Origin: Aphrocallistes beatrix
Taxonomy: Eukaryota; Porifera; Hexactinellida; Sceptrulophora; Aphrocallistidae
Reading direction: 5' to 3'
Assembly (NCBI GenBank): GCA_963281255.1
Contig: OY725489.1
Span: 620,001-684,000, forward strand
DNA length: 64,000 nt
A program made the translations under genes and the position numbers. Positions 42,522 through 56,219 of this stretch are shown here, piece after piece (position 1 is the first letter of the stretch; each line of letters starts with the position of its first letter). The notes beneath the pieces were generated by a model, which was not told the DNA's origin, did not search any database, and worked only from the letters and a program-made list of their open reading frames with translations.

Positions 42522-42706
42522 CAGTGGAGCAAGACGAACACTCCGAAAAGGGGACAACCCCTCTACAACGGACAAACCTCGTGGGGGGACGGAATGAATT
42601 TACCATATACGTATGTAATAGTTAAGCACTCTTCGAGGAGCAGACATCTCTCTTATGACGGACAAAAGCCATGTCCCCAATGTATCCGTTATTCAAATAC
42701 TCCACT
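42522..42706. mobile_element. Possible pogo-type MITE
   Basis: About 185 bp. Ends CAGTGGAGCA and, inverted, CAGTGGAGTA; TA on the left only. The interior has partly mirrored GACGGACAAA words. The right target copy is not clear, so this is a weaker call. Confidence 0.45.
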
Positions 42707-43983
42707 GGATTCTATTCATGCCGATTTTGCTGATTCTAAGGGTGAAGGAAAAGATGGAATAGAGCCTTACTCGTTTTCAATTTCGGTTTTTGGAATGTCT
42801 CACTGAGTAATGCTTCCTAACTGCTTCCCTGGTTTCTCGTCGACCCACGCATTTCTCATAAAAGATTCCCTAATCGATGAATAAGGAAATTGAATTAAAT
42901 TATACTTTGAATTTACCACATGTTCGAACGGGATTGTCTCGACTCTGGTTAGCTTTAGTTTTGTAAATTCAATTAGTTGCTTTCAACAGCTGACTCTGTT
43001 AGCAAACTCCGATACAGCTCCGAGAGTTCTAACCGGACGAATTCGAACGCTCATTCTTCCCGTAGTCTTTTTGAGGTTTAAATGTAGCGAGCATTATCTC
43101 TTTCTGGGAAATGTTTTAATATTTTAAACATTTGTCTGGTGGGATTGGAATTTGGGTCTAGAACCTATGCTAGATATTCAAAGGATTTTGTCCAGGTTCA
43201 TGAAAAGTAAGAAATTCTGCGGTTTATTCATCCTTCTTTATTTATCTTGCAGCTGTAATAAATTATAGGACTGTACCCCCTACCCTTCCTACCCCTCCTA
43301 CCTCTGTATAATTTAAACTTTTTCTGAAAACGACATACAGGCGAGGGATTACTTATATGTAGGCCGATGATTTATCGACGAAATTTTAAAACCCTTGAAT
43401 TTGCAAAAATCCCTCAAGTCATATGAATGGCGACTAAAACCTGGACGTTATAGTCGTTGTAAGGGTAGGAATGGGGAATCGGAATAAGACCTAAAGTTGG
43501 AGGGAGAGCGAAAGTGAGCATTTTGGAGAGTGATATGTATAAGAACTAGTGAAAGGGAGCATTTTAGGTTTGAAATTGTGTCCAATTGAGTGTGAATGTG
43601 GCATTTTTATTCGTGAGGGGTACTGTGTGGCATTTTAGGTCTTATTCCGGCGACTCGTAGGAATGTCATTTCATTGCATTCTTTGTTTTCTAAATATCGA
43701 CTCCGCTAGCTAATTCCTGTCCTGAAAGATAGCAAACCTCGAAATGGAACAATTCTAAAGAACTGACATATAAATACTTGCATGTTAATTGCTTGGATCT
43801 ACTACGTAAAACCGTTCAGCACTGATTTGCTATGAGAGCCTAGAATTCTACTCAATTTGCTGTTGGCATCAAAATGCTCTTCATTCCAAACTTTGATTTG
43901 AGTCCTTATCTCATTGATTCCACATCATCCCTGACTCATGCTTTTTACGACTATCCTCGGATTTTCTGTTAATCTACTAGGTA

Positions 43984-44245
43984 CAGACTCCGCTTAATCG
44001 GGACACTTTGGTCCCGGATATTTTGTCCTGATTAAGCGGAGGTCCCAATTAACCGATGGAATTTAGTATTAGCTTCTATGTATGGCAACCATTCAGTTCC
44101 TGGAGATTTGACCCGATTAACTCTTAAATGACGCTAGACTTTTGCTAACTCATTTCCGATTAAGTCATTTTGGGCGGGGAAACCTTAGAAGTGTGGGGTA
44201 TTTGCTATAAATAGAAATGACCCCAGGTAAGCGGAGTTGTGACTG
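43984..44245. mobile_element. M1 MITE interrupted by a P1-related element
   Basis: The outer ends CAGACTCCGCTTAATCGGG and GCGGAGTTGTGACTG with TA flanks mark a degraded M1 copy. Between its right-arm bases a segment of about 94 bp (44131-44224) is inserted. That segment has TTGCTAACTCATTTCCGATT, GGGCGGGGAAACC and GCTATAAATAGAAATGACCC. TTAA (44127-44130) precedes it and GTAA follows, consistent with a TTAA target inside M1. Confidence 0.75.
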
Positions 44246-44485
44246 TATTTTGTCCACTTGTTGTTGTTGTTTATTTTACATTATTTAGTCAACAAACATC
44301 AGTAAACAATCCTTACTATTAAAACTCGATTAATGTTTATATATATATATATATATATATCTGTAACGAATTGATTGAAGAAACTGCCCAGCACAGAAAG
44401 CTGATTTTTGGCATGTGGGAGTCTTTTGGCTATGGCTCCAGTAAGTTCTGACCTCAGATGAAAATGTCGACAATTCATGGAATTA

Positions 44486-44847
44486 TGACGTCATTGTCAC
44501 CTTTTTTTTATAATTAGAAATTTCAGTTTTTCGACTATAACTCAGCCATTTTAGGCGATAGAAGGCTGAAATTTTAATAGAATGTGTATATTAATATACC
44601 TCACATGTGATACAACTATCATGGAAAAATGATGACTCATCACTTTGTTATGACGTCATCATTACGCATATGACGTCATCATTACGCAAATTGACAAATT
44701 TGATGATGTTTCGTGCAATATCGATTATAACAGCAGGATAGACGTATTTAGAGATGTTAATCAATGTGACCCCAGGCGCCCAAAGGGCGCCTCCGCGGAC
44801 ACAAAGTGTCCGCCAGCCGCGCAGCGCAAGCAAGCGAAGCCCGCTTG
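44486..44847. repeat. CRE-like sites followed by three GC-rich hairpins
   Basis: Three perfect TGACGTCA palindromes lie at 44486-44493, 44651-44658 and 44671-44678, the last two in a 20-bp tandem repeat. Then come three adjacent hairpins: 44775-44791 (stem GGCGCCC, loop AAA), 44795-44813 (stem GCGGACAC, loop AAA) and 44831-44847 (stem CAAGCG). The GC content is far above the surroundings, which suggests the end of a foreign or mobile repeat. Confidence 0.6.
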
Positions 44848-45234
44848 TATCGATTAAAATTGATCAATCTCAAAAATATGTTATACAGCAGTAAAATTCA
44901 TGAACTTTTTGAAGTTACGTATTTAGGGTTTACTAATTCATCCACTAACAAAGATGTGTAAAATTATTCATAAATGTGAGCCTAACACTTCCTTACTAGA
45001 TTAACTTATACATAAACTCTCTGCATTTGTGATATACAAATATTTCTCGCTTTCAGAACAATAATTCTATCGAACCTGATTGAGATAGCATGACAAAGTA
45101 AGCATCCATATTTCCGAAATTGATCCGATAGCTTTATTCTATTGAGGAAATCTTATCATTTCTGACTTTTCCGTTATTTTGGCTATGTACATATCAGAGT
45201 TCGAGCTTGCAATTATTATTATAATTATTAATAA

Positions 45235-45345
45235 TATCCCTTGGAAGCATTTGCGATTTTTCTATTTATAGTAACCCCAAACTTATATGGCTTCCCCATT
45301 GAGAATGGCTTAAACCGGAAATGACGCAACACATTCCTGTGGTAA
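45235..45345 (-). mobile_element. P1 element upstream of AMPK alpha
   Basis: A reverse-oriented copy: CCCTTGGAAGCATTTGCG, CTATTTATAGTAACCCC, ATATGGCTTCCCCATTGAGA, CGGAAATGACGCAACACATT, CCTGTGG. The ends are slightly worn, with TTAA-containing sequence on both sides. Confidence 0.65.
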
Positions 45346-45659
45346 GCGTGGGTTTAATGGTGTGGACTATCTGAACAGAATTAATGTGGAACGAGTGACT
45401 CAGGTAGTCCCAATGACAGCTTGAGTACTGAAATTAATTGAAACTCGCATTTTTGTTTCACTACGTCTCTCATTTCCGAATTAGGGACAGTCGACTCAAG
45501 TTTAGAAAAATAGACATTTATTCTAAAAATTTGGAGAAAATCAAAGCATTTCTTTAGCGGGTATCTCAGGATTTGTAGACTATAGTATTTACTAAAAACT
45601 GATAGAGACCCACTGGACAATATGTACCTACGAATATACTATACTGAATATGCATATAA

Positions 45660-48407
<2,748 letters not shown>

Positions 48408-49093
48408 TCCGGCAGGTCCGATAAGGTATGTAAATTTAGGTAATACGCGCATGTCACTCACACAGGTTGGTTGTCAGGTTGTTACTGTGTTTATTTGTTG
48501 TTTTGTTTACAATGTAATTGTTGCTCATGAGTTGAATCAGTTTTTATTTATGTTGTCTTTTATACTCATAATATAAGGAAGTTCATAATTCTCGTAATTT
48601 CTTCGAAATTCGTTGGGAAATTGGAAAAATTGTTTGAGTTCTAATTAATTGCAAGTCGTACATACTTTTGTAAAAAAAGATATTTCATCACTTCTAGGAT
48701 CTAGGGATTAAAATCGGAGGAAAATAGTTTTTAAATCATTTGAACATTTCCTTTGGTAAACAAATGTTGAAATTTATTTATTTTCTCCAGTGTAACATTA
48801 TACGAGCATTTCTATTAATTCACTCAAGTGTGAGTTAATAAGCTTGAAAGCTATTGTGTCATAATGTTTAACTACAAAACAATTTCGCCATTCAAGTGAT
48901 TGAACTCTTTAATCATTGTTAAATCAATGAAAACATAATTATGAATTGGATAATGTTTGAACTGAATTATCCATACTGATTAGTAAAGATTTCCATCCCC
49001 ATAATATTGTAAATCCTCTTCATCGATACAGAGCATGACGGTAGGGATATATGGAAGCTGAATAGGAACCTTTCTCGTTACTAGCTCCTACTT
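48408..49093. other. Intergenic region AMPK alpha to MCAT
   Basis: AT-rich with no recognised gene. TTTCTCGTTACTAG, ending about 9 bases before the MCAT start codon, resembles a 3' splice site. An upstream leader exon is therefore possible, but I could not identify one. Confidence 0.45.
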
Positions 49094-50014
49094 ATGCCAC
49101 GGATCGGTCTGTTTCCAGGGCAGGGGGCACAGTCCGTTGGGATGCTACGCCACTCACTCTCCCTCCCATCGGTCCAAGCCCTCTGCAAACTCGCACAAGA
49201 GACCCTCGGCTACGATCTCGCTTCTCTCTGCCAATCAGGTCCGCAGGATAAACTCAACCGGACAGTTTTCTGCCAGCCCGCCACTCTCCTCTCTTCTCTC
49301 GCCTCCTTCGAGAGGTACAAATCGGACGCTGGAGCCTACCACCCCCTGTCTTCTGTGTCAGGGTTTAGTGTCGGGGAGATTCCAGCACTTGTAGCTTCCA
49401 ACTCGATATCTTGTAAAGACGCGTTCTTATTCGTCAAGTCTAGAGCTGAAGCGATGCAGGCAGCTTCTGATGCTTATAGCAGTGCGATGCTCTCTGTTTC
49501 AGGGTTAAGCACTGAAATGGTGCAGGAGGAATTGGACTCTGTTAATAGAGAGAGTACGTCTAAATTTAGTGCAGTAATCGGGAGCTACTTAACTCAGAAT
49601 ATTTGTTCCGTGTCCGTTGGTAGGGAGGATGTTCCAAGGTTACTCGAGCGGTTTCGAACTCTGGGAGCTAAGAAGGTTAGTGTTATCCCAGTTTCTGGTG
49701 CATTCCATAGCGGATTCATGTCGCTAGCGACAGACAAGATTGAAAACATTGTGGAACGAATGGAGATATCGACTCCTTCCATTCCAACCTACTCTAACAA
49801 CACAGGAAGACCGTATGAATCTGTTTCCGAGATAAAGTCCGCTCTACCTCTACAAATGACACGGCCTGTCCTTTGGAATGGTATCATGAGCCATCTCCTC
49901 AGTTCCTACACTCATCCGAAGTTTGTAGAGGTGGGATATGGAACTCAACTCTCTTCCATCTTAGCTCGAATCGACAGGAATGCTTTCAAGCTAGCTATCC
50001 AAATCCCTCCTTAG
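49094..50014 (+). CDS. MCAT: Malonyl-CoA:ACP transacylase
   Basis: A 306-residue ORF. It starts directly at the catalytic fold (PRIGLFPGQGAQSVGML). The nucleophile serine is in GFSVGE (about residue 92), the Arg of the substrate site is in FVKSRAEAMQ, and the catalytic His is in PVSGAFHSGFM (about 205). A late FVEVGYGTQLSSIL matches the family. It loads malonyl groups onto ACP for mitochondrial fatty acid synthesis. Unlike the human enzyme it has no N-terminal targeting peptide. Four codons before the ATG there is an in-frame TAG, but that TAG also forms a plausible splice acceptor, so the transit peptide could be on an unseen upstream exon. Otherwise the protein would be cytosolic. Confidence 0.92.
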   Translation: MPRIGLFPGQGAQSVGMLRHSLSLPSVQALCKLAQETLGYDLASLCQSGPQDKLNRTVFCQPATLLSSLASFERYKSDAGAYHPLSSVSGFSVGEIPALVASNSISCKDAFLFVKSRAEAMQAASDAYSSAMLSVSGLSTEMVQEELDSVNRESTSKFSAVIGSYLTQNICSVSVGREDVPRLLERFRTLGAKKVSVIPVSGAFHSGFMSLATDKIENIVERMEISTPSIPTYSNNTGRPYESVSEIKSALPLQMTRPVLWNGIMSHLLSSYTHPKFVEVGYGTQLSSILARIDRNAFKLAIQIPP

Positions 50015-51145
50015 CTCTTAGCTCAGATCTCACTCTTGCTTTCAGGCTCTCTAATTCGATTTAATTAATTTAAATCTCTATCAATTATAATTATGTGCGG
50101 TTTCTATTAAGTTTTCGAACTTTGCGTTAGAAAATCGGAAGATTTAACCCATCTTTGAAACCCGAATAATAATATTATACAATTTAATATACAAATCTTA
50201 GATAATATTACATTACAGTTATCCATGCAAATATTTCAAATTGTCCGGCCGTAATAATTCGTGTTGCCTGCAGGCTATTCCTATAAATAACTCAATTATT
50301 TCTAATATGGAACAAAACTGAAGTCCTTTAGCCACAAGTCACTCCCCTCAATCTGACCTTTCAACACTTAACCATGACTACCATTATATTCTGTTTCAAT
50401 ATAATGCTTCTTTCCACCCATCTTTATCGAATGTCCTCTTCATTAGGAATCTAATTACTAAATAATGTATGGTCTTATCAGAGATAGCGGTATAGGCAAA
50501 TGAAAGAATATGGATATATCCTTCCATTAGTCCTATACCAACGAACAATGCAATTCTTGCAAACTGTATGGGCATTTACTAATCTTAGATGTAAATTCAA
50601 CCATTACTCGATGTATGGTATTTGAGTAATTCGAACCTATATAGCTATATAAATTAAAATTATACGTATATGAGAGTAATTTTTAAGTTAAATTAATCGA
50701 ATTATGCATAAAAATTTCGTTATCCTTAATCAAATCCAAACAATTTGTGTCACTGGTACAACTCATCCATACGTCGAAACCATGACACAACTGATATAAC
50801 TCACTTTCTGTCTTATTACTGAATACAATCTGAGAGTTTCACTGGAAATATTCCAGTTAATATTCTAATTCGCGTTTGATCGTGAAAGTATGTGTGTAGC
50901 GGAGCTTTTAAGGTTTGTGTGTTGATTTGCTTATATGCCAGAGGCCGTTGCAAATGCTGACATGTTTATAGCTACTTATATGCGCGTCAAGTTAATCTCG
51001 TACTTAGCTTTGTTTTGAAGAGTTTGTTGAATTTGTCATTCGTTATTTAGCTTTACTATAATTTCCCTTCACACTCGTATAATAAGTTCAATTATGTTCA
51101 TGACGTCATTTCCTAATGCTAGCTTCCCTATGTTAAATCACAGTC
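50015..51145. other. Intergenic region MCAT to WIPF
   Basis: AT-rich and without a recognised gene or repeat, apart from the CRE-like site near the WIPF start. Confidence 0.5.
51101..51108. promoter_or_regulatory. CRE-like site just upstream of WIPF
   Basis: A perfect TGACGTCA palindrome 38 bases before the WIPF start codon. The position is compatible with a proximal promoter or leader element bound by CREB/ATF-type factors. Function is inferred from motif and position only. Confidence 0.4.
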
Positions 51146-54100
51146 ATGGATAGAGATTTACAGAAAGCTATTGCGAAAGGATCGAAACTAAAGAAGACAG
51201 TTACCAATGACAGAAGTGCTCCAGCTTTCGAAGGTAAGTACAGCATCCATTGTCCATCCTATACTAAGAATGAGATAATTTATTTTATCCGAATTCTCTG
51301 CAATGCCCTTACGCCTGTACTAACCTAATTAATGAGTCATCAGGTTGCACAAACTCGAATTATTTCTTACTTGAATCCATGTTTTAATCTTGAGTCTTAG
51401 AATCACATTTATGCACAAGACTGAGTGAGAAACTTATAAAAGTTTAATTTAAACAAATTGATTGAAAGGAATTCAAATGAGTATAGAATTGAAGGCGATT
51501 AGATACCCAATAATTAGCTACCTACACCCAGGCTTTCCAGACTTTGAATGTAAGTAAATCAGCTGATTCAAATATTCAGAATAGACACGGTGCACTTATG
51601 AATTGGTTGGAGCTGTTAAGAATGTGGCATACTTTTTGAGGTGTTATAAATTTTATTTTTTATCATTTTGCGTCAAAGTGAGCTATTTTGGGAGTACTGT
51701 TAAAACGATTGGTGCTGACAACCACACCTAGTTACCCAGTAGTACCAAATTATTCGTTGTGTCATGTGTGGTAATTCCCCCCCGTGGTCACACATACCCA
51801 TTTCAAATCTATATTTAGAATTCAGCTGTTCACTCTTTCATGTTCTTATATTTTGTTCTAGCGCCTAAATCAGGAGGAGGTGGAGGGGGTGGAGGGAGCG
51901 GAGGGGGCATGGGAGGCCCTCTTTTCTCCGGCGGAGGGATGCCACAGCTCAGACCCACAGGTCCCAGATCAGGTTCGTGTCCACCTATCAGGTTCCTGCG
52001 TTAGTTCCATTCTTATTCTGTTATATTTATAGATATCAGACCGAGTATGGGATTCCCAAAGTCTGGCAATGCCCTCCCAAGTGCGAACTCAGGAAACTCC
52101 TTCAGTCCGAAATTCTCCACACCTCCTTCCCGACCTGTCAACTCGTTTGGAAACGGTCCTATCCCGCCTCCCCCGCCCAGGGAGACTCCAGGACCCAGAC
52201 CCATGACAACGAGACCTCCAGGTAAGTATTCTTCCAGAAATGCATACCGTAAACTGGGGCGACTTTGGCTCTAAGAGGTGACTTTGTCCCACAATAGCAA
52301 TTTTAATAAAATATACTCGAACTTAGAAATACTACAGTTTCAATACTTTTGGATACTACAAGTACTATATTGAGAGTTCCATTCAACATATTAGCAATGT
52401 GATTACATTGATTCATTAGTTTGAGTATATTTTATTAAAATTGCTATTTTGGGACAAAGTCACCTCTTAGAGCCAAAGTCGCCCCAGTTTACAGTGTATT
52501 ACAGTAGAACTCGGATAAGACGTACCACTTCGGGAAGGAATTATTAGTACGTACTATCCGTAAGTACGTACTAGCCGAGTTTATACTACATAGAAATCTA
52601 TATTATAGATGGACTTTGGTTCAGAGAAATGAGTACGTACTAAACTGAAGAATGTATTATCCGAGTACTAACCGAGTTCTACTGAGTTCTATTTATAAAC
52701 TGGTCAGTCCTGACTGAATGCTAATAACTTCCCATAGCCCCGGGACCTGTCAGGACACCTGCTCCGTTCTCATCAAACGCGCGGGGTCCGCCTCCTAACA
52801 AGATCTCCGCCGGAATGCCGTCTCGCCCCGCCCCGCCCTCCGGGTTCAAGGCCAACCCGCCGAGTCCGGCGGCTCCTGTCGGGAACTCCATCGGGGTCAA
52901 AGCGTCCCCCTTCGGCCGGGCGGGCGCACCTCCGGCTCCTCCCAACTTCAAAACGAACGCAGCGCCAGGCGTGAAGACATCTGTGCCACCTGTCAACTCG
53001 CAACAGCGGGCGCCAAACTTTGGATCCGGTGCCACCAAACCGACACACATCGGAAGTGGTTTGAGTGGTGGAAAGATCCCCAACCCCCCGCCTAACATTC
53101 CAGGCACTGCGAATGGTAGCGTAGGACACCACAACGCAGTGCCTCCTCCTCCTAACAGATTGGTCAATCAGGTTAGTAGGATGACGTCACACGATTCTAT
53201 AAATAGACACACATATTCAGATTCTCATTAAGAACACTCCATCATTCTCGCATACTAAACTGCTACCAGTACTGAGCTAGTTTGTCATGCACGAGTTTAG
53301 AAAAACAAATTTGAACCATCAATTGACAAAGTTTTTTGGCTGTGGAGACCTTATAGTTATTTCCTCATCGTCTATTGACTTTGGACCGCATTCTTTCAAC
53401 CGTTCACCGCTTGATCCAGTCTAAACTCACGATAGTTCTGTTGTAAGGCGTCCAAGTTCCAGTCTTGTTTGAGGCTGGAAGTCTTGTTGGAACATTCTCT
53501 GATTTATTGGACCTGTGACCCCAATCTTAGAAACCATAGGGTTGTAACAAGGTTTATATTTCTGTGAAAAATGATATGAATATTTCTTTAAAAATCAAAC
53601 CGTATTCGGTATTGTAGATGTGCCAATGATTCGGGCGAAATGTCTGAGTTATAAGGATATTTCTAGACATGTGTCTCTTAATATGATCAGAAGCCTCCAC
53701 AGTCACGACTGTAGCCATTTCATGAAATTAACAAATATTTGCTGCTTCTTACCACAAAAGTAAACAACTTCTAATTTAAGGTTAATTCGTTTATCTCGTT
53801 TATATATAAGTGCAATGTTATTGATTTTTCCAAAAATCTTTTTTATCTTGGACTATACTTTCCTCAAACTTGGCTCATTAGTTACGTTCATTGAGGAGAA
53901 CAATGCAAATTCTTAGAAAATCTCAGAAAAAAGCAATAGGCTTCCTTTCCATAAGAACAGACTGAAATCATCTTCTATGCGCAAACAAACCTTAGAACAA
54001 ACTCTTTCACGACGCTTTCATATACTTTGTCGAGATAGGAATATTCACTGTTCTCAGTTACGAAAATCTCTTATGTGTCATGGCTGTTAATAGCAAAATT

Positions 54101-56219
54101 CCAGATTTTATGATCGAGTTTGAAAGAAGGAAGGTATGCAGAAATTCAACGACATCTTTTTGCCGGTGTTTATAAGCGTACTAATTAAGCGGAGTTTTTA
54201 ACTGATCGAAGATATGTTACTGTGTATCAGTCACAGAATAAAGGAAAATTGCTATAGGGGGTCCACAGCCAAAAAGGTTGAAAACCGCTGTCCTAGTAGC
54301 TAATACCACTAGCTCATAAATGTGCTAGATTATAAATGCTATTAATTGATAAATTTTGCGGTTTAGTTGCCGCCACATTTGGTGGTAATCGCCTCCAAAT
54401 TATATTTGAGAAAAGTGGAAGATATATGTAATATCTTGAGAGAGTTTCCGTATTAGCTTCTCGGTTGATTCTGTTCTTGTATTTACCTGTTTAACCAGTG
54501 CAGTGTGGGTAGGTTTCAGAGTTATATTTGTAAAGAATTGTGTGGTTCAACCGAAATTGATACATAACTCAAAATCTAGACAGGAGATTTTGACACATGG
54601 AGTGGTGCAAGTATAAATTCTTTTGCTATTTTTAGAAATCTTCCGGATCTAACAGCACAAACTCTGCCTTCCCCTCCCACACCCAATCCGTCCCTGCCTC
54701 CAGGGAGAACCTGCCAGCTCTCCCCTCACGGGGGCCGCCTCCCCCTAAACAAGACCTGTTCCCCCCTCGCAACCAGGAGTTCCCACCGCCCCCCTCTCGC
54801 TCCAACCCCCCGCCCCCCCCAGTAGCAGTAGGGGGTGGGAGGGGGTACATAGGGAAGAAAGCATCTGTTTCTGATGACACGTCTCCCCAGCACCCTAGCT
54901 TCCAATCTCTCCCTGCGAGTGAGTTCAGATTGGTGCCCCACTCAGTTAAAATCGTAGCATCGTAGATACTGTCGACTCCGCTTAATAGGGTCAACCGCTT
55001 AATGGGGCCACTTTTGGCAGGACCGGAATAGCTCTCACACATAGAAGCTAATACAAAATATTTTCGGTTAATAGGGTTCTCCGCTTAATCGGGGCAAAAT
55101 GTCCTCTGACCGATGTGACCCTATTAAGCGGAGTCGTATGTGTTTGTTTTATTTTGGTGGTAGGCTAATAATACAGGACGATATTACTAATTGATTGGCC
55201 AGTTCAGTTCCTATACTATAAATAGAATTCGATTTCAAGCAACCTCACAAGTTCCATTTTGTAGATCGACATAGGAACGCAGCTCCACCTCCTCCTCCTC
55301 CCTCTGGGAAGGGAAACTTCAAATCCTCCTCTCCTCCTCCAATGTAAGTCTGGACTAACTTGTACTGATTTGGAGACTGTATATTTGATCAGAAAATATG
55401 TAGAATTTTGATCAGAAAACCAATGTAGAACTTTTATCCAGAAATGTGGAATTTCAATACTAATTAGCCCTTCATTGACAATGAGTTTTGTTAGTCATTT
55501 TGGGCGGGGAAGCCATAGAAGTGTGGGGTCCAAGCTATAAATAGAATGGACCCCAGGTCATTGATGAGTTTTAATATAAATTCCACATTTCTGATCAGAG
55601 TTCCACATTGGTTTTCTGATCAAAATATACAGCCTCATTGATTTGGTACCGGAGACCTGGTAACCATGACAACAGTGTCCTTGACCCTGACTTGTCTAGG
55701 ATGTCCAATCGTGGTGCGCCCCCCGTCCCCCCAGCCAGAGCGTCCACACCTCCTCTCAGCAGTGCCCCTCCTCTCCCCGACAGAGACCGAATGCCTCCTC
55801 CCAATCGGGCCTTCTCTCCGAATGGCTCTTCCCGTCCAGCCCCTGCTCCCCCTGGAAACTCTTCCAGACCAGTCGACACAGGTACGTCCCTCCCCCATTC
55901 CTGTTCCCTGTCCCCTCATTCCAGTCCCCAGTCCCTTCTCAGGTTTGAGTTTCTGTTGTAATCTAGATTTAGAAAAAAGATTCAACTTCCCTAGAGACCT
56001 CCCTCAGCCTATTTCCTTCAAATCAGCCCCGAAGACTTACCCCAGTCGGGATCAAGACCAAGGTACCGTGCTGATTGGTTGCTTTCCTGTCTAATGATCG
56101 CGTTTATTTATGTTGTGTTTACTCTGACAGGAAGAAACAGACCTGGGAGGACCTCATTTCCCGCCCCCCTCGTAACAGACCCCACAAAGCGACCTCCACC
56201 CCCACCACCCCCAGTTTAA
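51146..56219 (+). CDS. WIPF: WAS/WASL-interacting protein (WIP) family member
   Basis: Nine exons with matching phases: 51146-51233, 51862-51972, 52033-52221, 52738-53171, 54636-54918, 55265-55343, 55700-55881, 55967-56062 and 56131-56219. The product is about 516 residues. It opens with a WH2 actin-binding motif (LQKAIAKGSKLKKTVTNDRS), followed by a Gly-rich run encoded by exon 2. Long Pro/Ser-rich low-complexity segments with profilin- and SH3-type sites come next (PPPPP; PPPKQ; PALPSRGPPPPK). The WASP-binding motif is near the C-terminus (LEKRFNFPRDLPQP, then SFKSAPKTYPSR). It lacks the proline stretch that precedes WH2 in vertebrate WIP. WIP stabilises N-WASP and links it to actin; the Arp2/3 subunit ARPC2 is the next gene. 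Confidence 0.93.
52249..52497. mobile_element. Long-TIR MITE in WIPF intron 3
   Basis: Inverted arms of about 75 bp run from GTAAACTGGGGCGACTTTGG through CTCTAAGAGGTGACTTTGTC to TTTAATAAAATATACTCGAA, mirrored at the right to CGCCCCAGTTTAC. TA-containing flanks are present. No ORF. Confidence 0.8.
52502..52684. mobile_element. pogo-type MITE in WIPF intron 3
   Basis: Ends CAGTAGAACTCGGATAAG and, inverted, CAGTAGAACTCGGTTAG, with TA on the left. The interior repeats TAGTACGTAC words. It sits four bases after the preceding MITE. Confidence 0.75.
54246..54293. mobile_element. Fragment of the CAGCGGTT hAT MITE in WIPF intron 4
   Basis: It keeps only one end: AATTGCTATAGGGGGTCCAC, then AAAAAGGTTGAAAACCGCTG. 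This matches the right part of 28665-28807. Confidence 0.7.
54969..55136. mobile_element. M1 MITE in WIPF intron 5
   Basis: The left end CTGTCGACTCCGCTTAATAG has TA before it. The right end stops at GCGGAGTCG followed by TA, with the last four bases lost. The body matches other M1 copies. It starts only 50 bp after exon 5. Confidence 0.85.
55490..55560 (+). repeat. P1-related repeat in WIPF intron 6
   Basis: TTTTGGGCGGGGAAGCCATA, GAAGTGTGGGGTCC and GCTATAAATAGAATGGACCC match 44131-44224 and 62325-62430. Copies of a short GTAGAA/GAATTTC, TCAGAAAACCAATGTAGAAC-type sequence flank it on both sides in inverted order (about 55390-55440 and 55580-55620). A larger foldback may therefore be present. 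Confidence 0.55.

Noticed and set aside
42594..42806. 70-codon plus-strand frame
   Set aside because: It lies mainly inside the possible pogo-type element, with no coding signature.
44648..44833. Minus-strand 61-codon frame rich in Arg, Trp and Gly
   Set aside because: It runs through the hairpin cluster, and its composition is set by the inverted repeats; no homologue recognised.
52721..53167. Minus-strand frames of 119-148 codons over WIPF exon 4, and similar ones at 54632-55042 and 55595-55985
   Set aside because: They are shadows of GC-rich, proline-coding WIPF exons.
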